From Callaeas wilsoni (taxonomy: Eukaryota > Chordata > Aves > Passeriformes > Callaeidae): a DNA stretch of 64,000 nucleotides. The notes beneath the pieces are model-generated. The model saw only the letters and a program-made list of their open reading frames with translations, was not told the DNA's origin and searched no databases. This document shows positions 1 through 12,910 of this stretch, in pieces (the first letter of the stretch is position 1; each line of letters opens with the position of its first letter). The translations under genes and the position numbers were made by a program. The stretch is taken from the NCBI GenBank assembly GCA_013398955.1, contig VWPU01003049.1, positions 1 to 64,000 of the forward strand. Reading direction: 5' to 3'.

Positions 1-3000
1 CTTGTTTTTGGGTATATTTTGAAGTTTCAAAGTTCCTTCTGTTTTATACATGGAGACTTAATCTTTGGTCTTCTGGGTTTAAACCGGATTGTAACATAGG
101 GTTGGACAGAAGGCCTAAGCAGGGACCAGGTTGACAGCTGACAAATTAGGTCGCACTAGATCATAAATGGTCTTAGAAGATAAACCAATTTTAGAACCTA
201 TGGAAGAGAAAGCCTGAAAAACAATAATTTGGGAAAAAACTGCTCATGATGTTGACAAGATAATATACACTTCTGTTCTGTGAATGTTTTCAAATGACAT
301 TTATATTCTTTTTCATTCCAGACTGTAACAATAATTAGATGATGTAGCTTTACACTCTACTACAAAGGCAAAGGAACCCGGATACTCAGTGAGACAGGAT
401 AAGAGGTGGGATTTTCCATGGTCATCTGGGGCTTTCTGACTTTGAGATCTTTTTTAGGGCTTCCAGAATCCCTGCAAATTCAGTTCAAGCCACAGACATT
501 GAAAGATTTTTATTCCAGCAGAGTAGAAAACCTGGAGAATTTACAATTAAACAGAAGTTTGTTGATTTCAAGATATTTCTATGAAATGTTTGGATTCTAC
601 AAACCAGAACAGAATACATAAACAGACTTTTGCCAGGTAATTTCCAGATAATTCTTATGGTGATTAGGCTCACAAGTTGAGAGCACTTCAGTACCAAATT
701 CCAATGTCTTTGACTTAAATTGAAAGAAATTATAAATGTTCATCATTCCTTAGATGTGGTTCCATATATAGTCTATCTAGTAGAAATAAACACTAATCCT
801 TACTTTATAATCACAACTCTCTTTTTTTGTGTTAAATGTTATTATCTTACAAATTACTCTTGGGTTTGCTGCAAGAGTGTTGTAAAAACAAAATTAATTA
901 ACTTTACAAGATGTATCATTCTGAATGCTCACACAGTGAGAAGTGCTCTTTGTCATCATATGCTGCAAATTTCCCTTGAAATTAGCCTTTTCATTTTGAT
1001 ATTTTGTTAAACTCCATGGAGAAGACTCAACTGCCAGTATTTTTCACCTCAAAATTCAGATGAAGATTCTAAAAAATAAGATAAACTCTCATCTTGACCA
1101 TTTGCCAACTGAGATGTAAAAAACACAGTTTAAGTCTCTGAAATTTATTATAATACCTTGATCAGAATATTAGTTACATTTTCTTTATTGGATTCTGTTT
1201 TAAGTGAGAATTTATCCCCAAGTTTATTCTGTGGGAGACAGCACAGACTAAAAAGCAGCACAGATTTGATTTAGTAAGATTGTCTTCAAACATTAAAACT
1301 ACAGCAAAGTAAGAATTGAATTGCAAGCAGAAAAACTATTCTATGTCAATACAAAAATTTTAGAAATTGTATCACTGACATGAAGCGTCATTTAAATGCC
1401 TCCTGCCCAAACAAACCCAAAACCAAAATCAAAACCAAATTATTTTCTCTTGTACAATTGTACAAGCACATAAATATACATCAGCTTAACTCACGATGAT
1501 ACTAAATCACTCAAGACAGATTTCTTTTAATGATGTTTCATTTTTTTGCCTGAGATTAATGTGAAAATCATTCCTTCATAAGAGAAAACCACATACATAT
1601 TCTAAAGCTCTCACTGCTTACCAAAGATTGTTGAATCACAGCCACTTTTCAGGATCAAAGGACAGTTGTTAGTTACCACAGAAAAATAAGTATCAGATAA
1701 TACCTTTATAGATCTATAGCTTTACTTTGAAAGGCATTGGTGTTTGTTCCTCCAGTGAAATATTTGAAGCATTAGCATGTGAGATGCATAATTTGGAAAA
1801 GAGTTCACAAAGTAGCCCTGCAAGCTTTTTTAAAAATTTATTGAAATAAAAGAGAAACAGTGATTACATTTTTACTCACATTTTATAAGCTTCATTACAC
1901 CTAAAATAAATAATTCAAATGTCTCATGAAACTCAAGGGGTGCTTCAGAAAATACAGTCATATTTGTACAAGAGCAGCACAATCTAGTCCACTTTGTCTG
2001 CAATTTCAGGCAAAATAGAAGTTGCCTCTGTTTCTTATCAGATACGGTTAGTCCTATATTTCTGTGCAATGCATTACACTGAAATGCCTTTCATTATATG
2101 CTTCTGTAGTAGCTTAGAGTAGATAATTTGATAGATATGGAAAGCCAAGAGAGCTGCAAACACTCCAGAAAGTCTAAAGATCATCTTAAGAGAGTTTCAT
2201 CTCTGCAGAAAAGGACGAGGCTTGTATAATTGAGATATGTTTTCTAATCTATTTTTCTAACCGAAGACAATAAGAGAAAAGCTACTTGGAAACTATGAAC
2301 AATTTCATCATATTTTTGGCTCTACCCTACACATTCTACTGTAAATATGACCAGAAACTTCCAGAAGCAGCAGCTATCTTTTTTTTCAAAGTAAGTTTCA
2401 CTGTGTGTCTTCCAGCTGCTATTTGGAATTTATATCCACCTCAGGAAAGCTCCAGGGCAACAGGCACTTTAATAGCCCAAAGAACACTTAGTCTACCTGT
2501 GGGGTGCAGTTACAAGTCAATTCAGTTGAGATTCATTGAATCTGAATGAAAAAAAACACGATAGGAAACCTTATTGGTAGCTAAAACCAGCTACACAAGA
2601 ATTAAGTGTAAAGCCAAGAAGTCCATTTGTTCATACTGACTTACAGTTGTTTTTGTCATAAAAATAAAGGAAAAAGACCCCTAAGTTTCTCTGTGATTAG
2701 GATATGACAAAGATAGAGAACAGTCCTCTCTCTCCTCATGGAAAATCCATTTCTTTCTTACAGTGCTAATTTGTCAGCCTTTTAGTTTAGCTGTCGGTGG
2801 GACCAAGGTATAAATTAAAAACCTTCATCCATGAGAGTGATGTTTATTTCTCATCAAGAGAGACCACTTTGACTGGCTCAGTTGGCTATATAAAGTACTG
2901 GTAAAATGCTCATCTGTCCCTGTCATCCCTGTACCTAAAAATAAAGGCAACATCTCACTGAAGGAGTGCATAATTCTGGACTGCATGGCAATATGCGAAA

Positions 3001-3056
3001 TTATTCAGGCTGTTCTGAAGTACCTGGGCTGACAAATAGGACAAGGTTGAGAGCCC
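1..3056. other. No gene recognised; AT-rich non-coding sequence
   Basis: Short open frames occur on both strands (for example 406-621 and 2286-2549 on plus, and 1872-2069 on minus). They show no family motif, low-complexity excess or splice-site support, and their lengths are what AT-rich DNA gives by chance. No repeat family was recognised. If the EGF gene continues downstream, this is intron or 3' intergenic DNA. Confidence 0.5.
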
Positions 3057-3397
3057 TGATTTTTTGTTTTGTTGTTTGTTTTGGGTTTGGGGGAGGTTTT
3101 TTGGGGGTTTTGTGGTTTTTTGGGGGTTTTGTTTTGTTTTGGCGTGGTTTTTTGTTGTTTTTTTGGTTGTATGTTTATTTTGGTTTGGTTTGGGTTTTTT
3201 GGGTTGGGGGTTTTTGGGGGGATTTTTTGGGGTCTTTTTTTGGTTGGTTTTTCTTGGTTCGTTTTGTGTTTTTTTTTGTTTTGGGTTTGGGGGAGGTTTT
3301 TTGGGGGTTTTGTGGGTTTTTGGGGGTTTTGTTTTGTTTTGGTTTTTTTTGTTTTGTTTTGTTTTGTGTTTTTTTTGGTTTGGGGTTTTCTTTGTGT
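3057..3397. repeat. GT-rich low-complexity tract with a 200-bp internal repeat
   Basis: About 340 bp made almost only of G and T on the plus strand, built from TTTTG, TTTGGG and GGGGG units. A block starting at 3081 (TTGGGTTTGGGGGAGG...) recurs at 3281, exactly 200 bp later, with few differences, so the tract contains a tandem duplication. Many closely spaced G3-G6 runs on one strand give it G-quadruplex potential. The long open frames on both strands here are composition artefacts: runs of Phe, Gly and Trp on one strand and Lys, Pro, Asn and Gln on the other. Confidence 0.9.
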
Positions 3398-6300
3398 ATA
3401 CAAAGACTTAGGAAACCAAGACAGAGAGAAAGCAGAAATTCTTGTATAGAGTTTGACAAAAATAGACCTCTAAGAGTTTGGAAATTTAGCATTTTAGTAC
3501 AAAATATATGCAACAATATGTGTAAAAATACATTTGTTTTCATGACACGTATACTTGATAATGGCTGATGAGTTTCTTTTATTCTAATTATAATGTTGAG
3601 AGGCAGTTCAGGAGAACAGCTCAAAAGTTTGTTTTAAAAAATGTATTTAAGCTATAGATTCTGAGAAAAAGGGAAGGATCATTAACTGCCTTTGTTATCA
3701 TGACCTGTTCATGCTGTGAACTTGTGAATGAGTCTTCAAATGTGCTAGTGTTTAAACTGTGTAATTTGCTTTTTGGTCTGTATAATATTTTGTAATTTTC
3801 TTTGCTTCAGAAGATCCATTTTCTAAATGTCTCTTGTTTTGCTTTGATGATATGAAAGATAATGAAAATGATGGAAATACTTTTCACTGTTTAATTACAA
3901 AAAAAAACCCCTTCAAACAACTCTAAAAAAAAAATAAAAAGAAGAATGAACATAAATCCCATAAGAAAAGTGCTGTCTTCTACAAGATCTGTTCATAAAT
4001 ATCATGCATTGCTGCACACTGGTATATATTTCTTAAGAGTTAGAATTGGTTTTGCATACATTAAATGTGTTGAGTATGATTGAATACAAAAATATTTTGT
4101 AAGTAACTTTACCAGAAATGAAATACTGGGCCTTGATAATAGGCAAATTTCTTAATGGAACAAATAATATTTTTAAAAGATGGAATTATTTTAAGTACCA
4201 ATTCTTCAATTCTATTTGACAATAGCACCCTGTATATCATACAGTATAATTAACACATTGTCTGACAAGGACTAGAGAGACAAGGGTTGGAGAGACAGAG
4301 AAAGCAATCTACACAAGAGCAGTGTTCTTAATAGCTACAATGTGTAACAATAATAAGGACATTTTGACAGCAAAATGTTTCTTTTTTAATGGCTTTATAT
4401 TTAGTTCCAGGTACTTAAATCATTCAGTAGTACGTAGCAGAGCATTTATGACTGTTTTCAAAATTGTATTCTAATTTCAAAATCAAAACAATGAAGAGAA
4501 GAGATAAAGACAAGATAAAAAGTAATTTAGGGAAAAAAACCCTGAATCAATCCAATATAATTTAAACCACAATGTTCCCGTTTTTACAACTGATGTCCTA
4601 CAAGCTGAGTCTGAACAAAGGTGAATAAAAATGCCTTTCCTGCTGCATGTCTTGGGATCAGGATGCCACCTTACTCTTCTGACTCTGTACACTTTAATGT
4701 GAAACTGCTGTTATTTTCTGAGCTCCTTGCCCTCCAGAATATTCCTGAATCTCTTCTGCCTTCTTCCAGAAGTAAATTGCAGTAAACTTTTGGCAGAATA
4801 GAAACTGAAAAGCCACAGTGCCTTTGTTCACAACAGCTTTTAGCAGCCTTCAAAGTCAACACACAGTGTTCTGATGAACTTCATTGTTTTTATTGATGTG
4901 GCTTTTTAATTGTTATGCTTTTTGCTTCTTTTCTTTTCACCTAAAAAACATTTAATGAGAAACAGTGGCACAAGACCCAAAATATCTATCAAATGTCCTA
5001 ATCTTCATAGTAGCAGTCATATTGTCATCTATCTCATTTTACTTTCTTTATTTAAAATCTTTTTCTCAGTGTCAGCTGAGGCAGCCAAGGTTCTCATTCC
5101 AGTTCCTTCAGAGGGTAGGACATGCACTTGGGAAACTAGGAGAGGTTTACAGGATGTCTAGAATTCAGTACCTGCAGGTTCTTGGTGTGTTGCCTGACTG
5201 TCTCCAGCAGGGTGTCTCCAATAAAACTCAGGTTTAATTGTTGGAGCAATTTATTCCAGGAACTGCTCTCAAAAAGCAAAACTAATAAGACTGAGCCTAT
5301 TTTGGCTCTTTCAGCCCTACAGTGTTCTTTGTAAAAACACCAGAAGACTCAGCCCTCAAATGTGGCCTCATGCATTCATATTGTATCCTAAGTTAGGTAA
5401 TACACATTTCCAATTTCAAGTGATTGTGCTGTATTTAGGCCACAACATTTTGTCTGGTTAAAATGCAGCTTTTAGACACTTTGAACTGAAAAATATGTCC
5501 TATACATGCATCTTGAGAAAATATGATCAAGTTCTGTGGAAGAAGCCTGCCTGTTTTTACCCAGAGTGGATACAGGTCCATCCATAGTGAACACAATAGC
5601 CTCAAAGCTGAAGTTGGATCAGGGAAGGCAGCAGTCACTAGTTGGGGTTAAATCAAAGACATTTAGCTCAGGTCATGGCAAGGCTGAGCCCCTGCACTGC
5701 ATCCCCTGGATGGGGGCAATAATCATATTTACAGGGCTACAACCTGTGTCCTGGCACTGCTTTTTTGTTGTGGTAGCAAAACATCAAATTAATAAAAACA
5801 CATTTGTTTTCATAGACCTTTCCTCTGAATAAATCCCTACACATTTAATGATTTTTCAATTTTTATTGAATGGAAACTCTCTGACCTCCTAAACAAGTTA
5901 CTTAGCTTTGTGGTAAATTTATCATGAGAAATTTTGCCTTTTATTTTTTTCTAATTTATTATAAGCCATGGATTTGGGAAGAATGAACTCTAGAAAACAA
6001 AATAAATATAGGTGAGGTATATGAGGCCCATAGTACACTGCTGAGTAAAAGTAATAGAAAACCAGTGTTGGTAAAAAATAATCTAAATATCCTCACGTGG
6101 ATAGTTTTTGCATTTTAAATGTGCTCCAAGGGACAGAAATAATAATAATTAATGCTTTGCAGTTACACGTGACCTATTATCTGAAGATTTTGAGTTCTGC
6201 ACATTATTATCTCATTAAACCTTACAACACCCTTGTGAGGGAAGAAAGTGCTTTATTATAGATATTTTATAGAGGTAGTCATTTAGGAAAAAACATGGAA

Positions 6301-6829
6301 GCACAGTAGCAATGTTAACCCGTATTGCTACGCGAGTTAGAAAGCAAATGCTACAATTTTGCCCATTAAGAAAGGGCAGAAAAAAATACAGAAGGGATTA
6401 AAACTATTCTCCTAAAAAGAGTACTGGCCTTCATTTAAATTAGAGTTTAGTAGCTTTAAATAGTACTTTGGAAGGACTGTTAAGAAGGCAAAGTCAGGGA
6501 AAGGGTTGCCCAGAGAAGTTTGAGATGTTCTATTCTTAGAGATTTTCAGAAATTTACCGCACAAGATTCTGAACAAGTTGCATATAGCTCTGTTTTGAGC
6601 AGAAGCTGGAAAAATTATCTCCTAAAGTTTTCTTCAAACCAAATTGTTTTTTGATTTGTTTATAATCAATATTACACTTCTGATATTGAACTCTCAACTA
6701 CACAAAAAATTTTAATAAAAATTTGACTATCATAGCCATTTACCAACTACACAAGAATAAAGAAATAAACTATTGCAATTTTCACTCCAAGGAGACAATA
6801 AATTATAGATTTTCTATGGGGTTACAACT
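3398..6829. other. No gene recognised; AT-rich non-coding sequence
   Basis: Only short chance open frames are visible. Several A-runs occur (near 3900 and 3930). I saw no retroelement family, RNA gene or splice-flanked coding segment that I could support. Confidence 0.5.
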
Positions 6830-7255
6830 TCCTTGGGGCACATCCCCCTGCTCCAGCATGGGCTCTGCTCTCCTTCCACAGGCTGCAGGTGGATCTCTGC
6901 TCCCCTGGGCTGCAGGGGCACAACTGCCTCATGGTCTGCACCACAGAATGCAGGGGTTTCTCTGTTCCAGCATCTGGAGCACCTCCTCCCTCTCCTTCCG
7001 CACTGACCTTGGTGTCTGCAGAGCTGTTTGTCTCACTTATTCTCACTCCTCTCTCTTGCTGCAATTGGCCCTGCACAGTAACGTTTTCCTCTTGTTAGAG
7101 GCACTACCACTCTCACTGGTGAATTCAGCCTTGGCCAGTGGCAGGTCCATACTTGGAGCCAGATGGTTTTGGGTCTGACAGACGCAGAGGAAGCTTCTGC
7201 AGCTTCTCAAAGATGCCACCCCTGCTACAAAGACTTGCCACACTAACCCTAGGCA
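6830..7255 (-). mobile_element. LTR fragment, LTR family B (avian ERV type), antisense
   Basis: Read on the minus strand, this matches the LTR family seen at 46611-47741 and 20911-21565 in this window. It has the same opening block (a GTGTGGC-AAG-like start, a GAGAAGCTGC-like stretch, CTGGCCAAGGCTGA), then an AGAGAGGAGTGAGA-like block, then CTGCAGACACCAAGGTCAGTG, then repeated units around TGGAGCAG and CTGCAGCC. The 5' end of the LTR is near 7255 and the element breaks off near 6830, so about two thirds of the 3' part is missing. No internal viral genes are attached. The family name is not certain; such LTRs are very common in bird genomes. Confidence 0.75.
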
Positions 7256-10200
7256 AGATTTATAATTTAAAATATTTAATTTAGGCTTAGAATTTTTTTT
7301 TCATCCTTTAAACTTTTTTAGTGTTATAGCACACATGTTTTTGTTAGACCTTCCATTTACCCTCTTACTACCTATAAAAGTTACATATGTGCACTGAATG
7401 GTTTAATTATTGGTTTTTTTAGTAAATTTATAAGGATAGTGATGAATAAAGTATTCCATGTATAGAGTTTATTGGCAGAAGGGACTTCAACCTGTCTGTC
7501 TCTCTGTAGACAGAAGAGCATTACAGTTCACTTGGTCCTTCTAGAAAGACATATAGCCCTATTTACAGATACAAAGAGAATACAGAGGACTTTCTTATAT
7601 CTTCATCACTAAAGAGACCACTGCTGCCTGTTTTTTACATCATAGAAGTTTACTTACAAGCTATGACACAACGCTCCATTATTTCTTCCTGATAAACTGA
7701 ACCCTTACATCTTTCTCTATAAACTGCTTAATCAATTTTAGACATTCAGCACTGTCCGCTCCAATTTTCCATCAGATTTTTTTAAAATGAGCAGACAGTA
7801 TGCTGTCCTGACAATGTCTCAAGTGTAAGGGAAACTGAATGTCCATACTAAACAGGCTTTAGTTTGTCCATCTTGTCTAGACTAATAATCATACTTCTAG
7901 TACACTGGAGAACTTCATTACAACACGGCTATGTGATGGAGGCACAGTGCAAATAACTTCCTCTAGCCATGCTAACTCCATCTTCAGCATTGGCTACAGG
8001 CATTATTTAAGTTTTGATATGATGTATATTTTTAGCCTGTCCCCTTTCATTACAGAGAATAAGGGAAAAGAAGTTGCCATTGTTTTAAACTTAGTTTTGA
8101 AGCCGATGAACCAACATTTTTAACAATAGCAAGAGTTATTGCTTCTTTTAAAAAATGAGACAAAATAGAGCATTAGATCACCCATTAAAAAATTCTATCC
8201 TAAAGTTAGGTTTCTAAAATATATTTTCCTGGATAAAACTCGAGCTTCTAAATTACGTAAGTGCTTTTGACAATTGCCTTTTTAAACACCTTGAGATTAA
8301 TCTGCTTATGAATTATTCATGGTTAAAAAGAAGTTTGCCTGTGATAGACTGCTCTCTTTAAATTGCTGTTAGCCCAAGAGTTTAGGACATAATTCCACAA
8401 ATACTTCTCTCCTCACCCTAGAAAAGAATTCTTATAGGAATATAGGAAATGAGAAATATCATTAGTTTTGAAGAACTTTGAAGCACCTACAAAAGCAAAT
8501 GGATATACCGGGTTTATATTGTGAGGGTTCTTTTCAGTACTGCTTTTGACAGTGTCAAAGTTTAATGCTAATGTTTCTCCCAAAGCACTAAGAGTAAGTG
8601 AAAACAGGTAGCAAAGGGAAATACAGGGCAGTGAAAAGAATCCAAAATTAGAATTCAGAGACTTTGTAAATAAACCAAAAGCTCCCCTAAAAGTATAAAA
8701 TAAAATATTTTCAGACTTCAAATTTTAAAATGGCCAGTCAATTGAAATTATTTTCTTCTCCTTTCTTTCTTCAGTGTGGATTTATGTTTATAATTTTCCT
8801 CAGGGACAGGTCAAAATTGGTTTTACAGGTAAGGAGTATGAACATTTGGCAGACAGAAAACCTTTTATTTCAGTTATTTAGTATCTACAGTTTTTTTATT
8901 TATAACTATTTTTAAAAGTGTCACTGATAGGGAATCATACTCTAATGACTAAATTATTATGTAGTTCCAAATGAAATTCTAGGCACCCTTTTCTGACTCA
9001 AACTAGACTATACAAATTTTTAATAAGATGAAGTGATTTTTTTCCCCATCTTTTCCATTAAGCTCAGTCTTGAAGCCTTCAAAGACGGAGAAACTTACCA
9101 AAGATTCATGTAAAAAGAAATACAGAAAGGACAAAAAATGTCCTTAGTGAGGCCCCAAAATGTAGATTAAAAAATGACATTTTACATCTCTGCTGCTTAG
9201 TTTCTGACAGAACAAGTAAGCTATATATCTTAAGAAAACTCCAATTCTTAAAATAAAACTAGAGTAATGAAACTGTAAATGTAACTGTCTGTACTTTAGA
9301 TTATCCTGCCTAGTAATTATAATAAATACTTTAAATTGTATATAGATTTTTTTTTCTGATTATGTGTTCTTATAGATAAGCCCAGACTTCCAACTCCAAC
9401 CAATACCTATATAAGTTCTGAGATCACCAGTGGATGAGATCAAGGTTCCTTAATAATTCTCTTTGTTCCCATTCTTCCTATTTTTCTTTCTAGGACAACA
9501 CTGTTAAACTGTATAAGAAGAAAGCTACATTACTTTTACAGTAAAACAAACAAAACCAAACAAACAAACAAACAACAATCCCTATCCATTCAACTTTCTT
9601 TTAAATGAGTTTTGGCACTGTAGGAAATAATAGAAGAAAAGGCTGCTGGGACAGGAAGGTCAGCCTCATATGTCAGTACATATAACATCAGATATATTTA
9701 TTCTCTGTTTTCAATTACAAATGTTGTATATTGAAACTACCGAATATTTGCATTACTTTTAAAACAGAATTTCATTGAGGTCTAGGGGCTCAATCTAGCT
9801 TGCTGCTGGCCTTAAACAATCTGCTTTTTTGGTTAATGATCATATGAATAGAACAAGAAGTAAAAGGTAATATAATTTACCATTCTTCTTTTTCATTGTT
9901 TGCTATACAGGGGAACTTTCTTTTCTTCTTTTTTTAAATTAAGTTATGGCTTGATCTAAACCCTTCTGAAAACAGCCCTTGCTTTAGAACAAAAGGAAGG
10001 CAAGCTAAATTCCATTTCATTTAGTAACAATCAAAATAATAGAGGTCATTGTACTCAATTTCAGCTCCCTGTCAGGACTGAACAGAGGCTTAGAGGCTTA
10101 AGGTACTTTCCAGGAAATTATGTAGCAAGACAAAATCTAGTATATAGATTTGCCACTACAGGAGATGAAAAACTTTAGAAATAGATAATGCAGTCTCTTA

Positions 10201-12832
10201 TAAATCTTGGAAGAATCTCCCTCATTTCTATATAAGGTTGATATAGCCCTTTGGGTATTTACTGATATTTGGCACAACTGCAGTAATTTTATCACTTTTA
10301 GCATGAGATATTTGACCCTGTTCTAAATATCCATTTCTTAATACATAAAGATGCTGTGAGATAGTGTGAGCAAACAAAATTAAAGTTGTATTACTAAAAA
10401 TTACCTTTATAGGCAAAAATCTCAAGAGGTGTTATTAATGACTCTTTACTCACATTCAAAAAATTCTTGACTCTATAAAATATTCTGCTAAAACAGAAAA
10501 GGCTAATTATAGAGGTAGCTCATAACCAAGATTAATAATGACAGTCACATAATGGGTTTGTATTAAAAAGAGAAAAAAAGTCTACTGAGCAGTGAGAGCA
10601 AAAGGGACAAAGTAGTATTGCAAACAGAGATTACAATGAAAAGAGCATTTGACATTTATAAAAACTTGATAGGTTTTAATCCCAAGCAGACTTTGTCCTT
10701 TCTCACATAACACTATGACATTTTGTCTGACCACAGCCTTCTCTTTGCCAGACATTTTTCTTGACTGCACAGGCATGAAACAGAACTAAATCTAATATCT
10801 TTTTATTAAATTTATGTTCTGAATAGAATTTGAAAAAAAATCTAAATTCCTAATTCTGACACAGTAGGAATTAAAATACTTTTTATGATCTATTATTTTA
10901 GCTCGTGACTCAATCCTTCCACAATCTATATGCAGGCAGATGAGCTTACTAATTAAAAGAAAATGAGTCTGAATTCTGGCACAAAGACAATTTCTTAACT
11001 CTTGTAAGTTAATGCATTTAAAATGTAAGTTATGCATTTCAAAAATATCTTTCATGTGCTTAACGTTACAAAAAATTTCCAGTATTTACAATTCAAACTA
11101 ATTGAAAAGTAAGCAGAATTAAGTGAAAAGTTTATTGTTGTCACTAGTATTTCACACTTTGTCAAGTAAGTGACACTGTTTTGATTAAGTGAATGGAAGC
11201 CTGAGCCTTTTTTTTTTTTTTCTTTTTACCACTTAAAACTAGAAAAATGCCTTACAGTCATTTTAGAACTGAGTAAATATTTGTAGAGGACAATGGTCAC
11301 AATTCTAAATTTTGCAAGATACTGCATTCCTCTTGAACTGATGAGCACCTCAATGCAAAAGAGCTCTATTAATATCTAGAGTATGGTTTATTGTAAGTTA
11401 AAAAGTCAAACTAAATCAAAAGACTAATATATGTCACCCCAATTCAAATTAGAATATTTCATTCTTGAGTTTATAGCTTTTAAAAGTCATGTTCTCTACT
11501 GTAATGAAAGATAACTGTGAAAAAGAGTTACTTCAACTGCCTTTATTCTCTTCTTGATGCAGTGTGACAATTTGTGTGTATCTTCAAAATGCTCACACTT
11601 TCCTCTTTAAACTGCAGATGTTCAGAAAGTAATCTGTTACACAGTCTAATAAATGACCTCGATGTTAAACTCCTGAAGTGAAACATGAGAGTTCTCATAC
11701 CAGGATTTGGGGTGACACGGATACTGTGAATAGGTGATAATCATATGCCAAATGGGAAATCACCTGGAACCGGATGATAAGAAATATCTTCAGAAGAACA
11801 TGCCTTGAATCCCTTTCATCCCTAATATCTGCCTCCAACCTCTTCAAGAGTAAAGCCTGGAATCCTTTATTGAGAATCAATACCTCTACTCATCTTTCAG
11901 TGTTTTAAGTGGTAAGACACAAGAGATTGACTGGCATTTGTCAGAGCCTTGTGGGCACTGATAGACTTTTGTGGCCCTTGCTGCTTCCTCTGGTACTTTG
12001 ACACGGCTCCATGAACCCCATTTAATCCCAATACCTTGTTGTGGTCATGCCGCAGGAGAATGTTTCCAGCTGTGTCTCTGTACTGTCTCCGGGATGGACT
12101 TCAGTCCTACAAGGTAGTTAGGTTCACCCTTCAGCCCTGCTCTGCAGTCTCATTTGCAGTCTTTCCACTGGCTCTGTTTGCTCCTGGCTGAACTTTGTCA
12201 ATGAATTCCAGACCTGGTTCATTTCTCGCTCTGTCTGGATTGCCCTCTGCTACCAGTCCCTTGTGCTGACCACAGTTTTCAGCCCCTAATTGTGTAGAAC
12301 TGTCTGCACTGCTCTCTGACAGTGCTCCTCTTACTTTATAGATTTATAATTTGAATCACAACCAGTTACACGAAGGAACTTGATTTACAGAGTTTTAGAT
12401 GCTGAAGTTATTTGCACTGACATAATATATTACCAGGAGAGCATCCTAACCTCGAGGTCATCAGATAACTTGTGAAAGATGCAACCTACCTTCACATTTT
12501 TCTCTTCCTTAGTGAAGAAAGAGTACACAAAATAAGGTAAGAAAATGTGGAGATAGAGACAAAAATGAATGACTTTTTAGCCTAATGATTAAAAAACTGT
12601 TAAGAGAGAGAGAGTTCTAATGGTTTTGACAAAACTCGTGTCTTTGCAGGAAATCTATGAAAAACACCTTGCTGGTGTGAGTCATCCAACCACAAGACTA
12701 CAAAAGCAGTCCACTTTTTTTATCAGGTTACGCAATCTCTTTGAAATCCCATGTTGTGGCTGATGAGCCCCTGTTGACTGAGTCTTGCTTTAAGATTGTT
12801 GCAGAATTTAAACCTTGGGCCAGTTCCTTTTA
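7256..12832. other. No gene recognised; AT-rich non-coding sequence
   Basis: Contains an (AAAC)n tract at 9545-9577 and a T-run near 11208. A GC-richer patch at about 11930-12345 may be an old repeat, but I could not assign it. The open frames, including a 102-codon minus-strand one at 8413-8721, carry no recognisable domain and no convincing splice sites. Confidence 0.45.
9545..9577. repeat. (AAAC)n simple repeat
   Basis: Imperfect tandem AAAC units on the plus strand. A similar tract lies at 38552-38588. It resembles an A-rich microsatellite; no adjoining retroelement tail was recognised. Confidence 0.85.
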
Positions 12833-12910
12833 TCACAGGATCACAGAAAGGAAATGACCTCCAATCTGATCTAGTTCCAATTCCCCTGCCAAACTTGGCA
12901 CCTATACCCC
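12833..12910 (-). mobile_element. CR1 3'-end fragment, antisense
   Basis: A short CR1 remnant. The plus strand reads ATCACAGGATCACAGAAAGG followed by a diverged form of the stretch about ATCTAGTTCCAACCCCCCTGCC that is typical of the reverse complement of CR1 3' ends. Only the last 80 bases or so are preserved. It is non-coding and old, judging by its divergence. Confidence 0.7.

Noticed and set aside
2966..3624. Long open frames on both strands (up to 200 codons) over the GT-rich tract
   Set aside because: They are Phe/Gly/Trp and Lys/Pro/Asn/Gln repeats made by low complexity. Several frames are open at once, which is typical of an artefact.
8413..8721. Minus-strand open frame of 102 codons
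   Set aside because: No signal peptide, domain or splice pattern that I could support; chance length in 64 kb.
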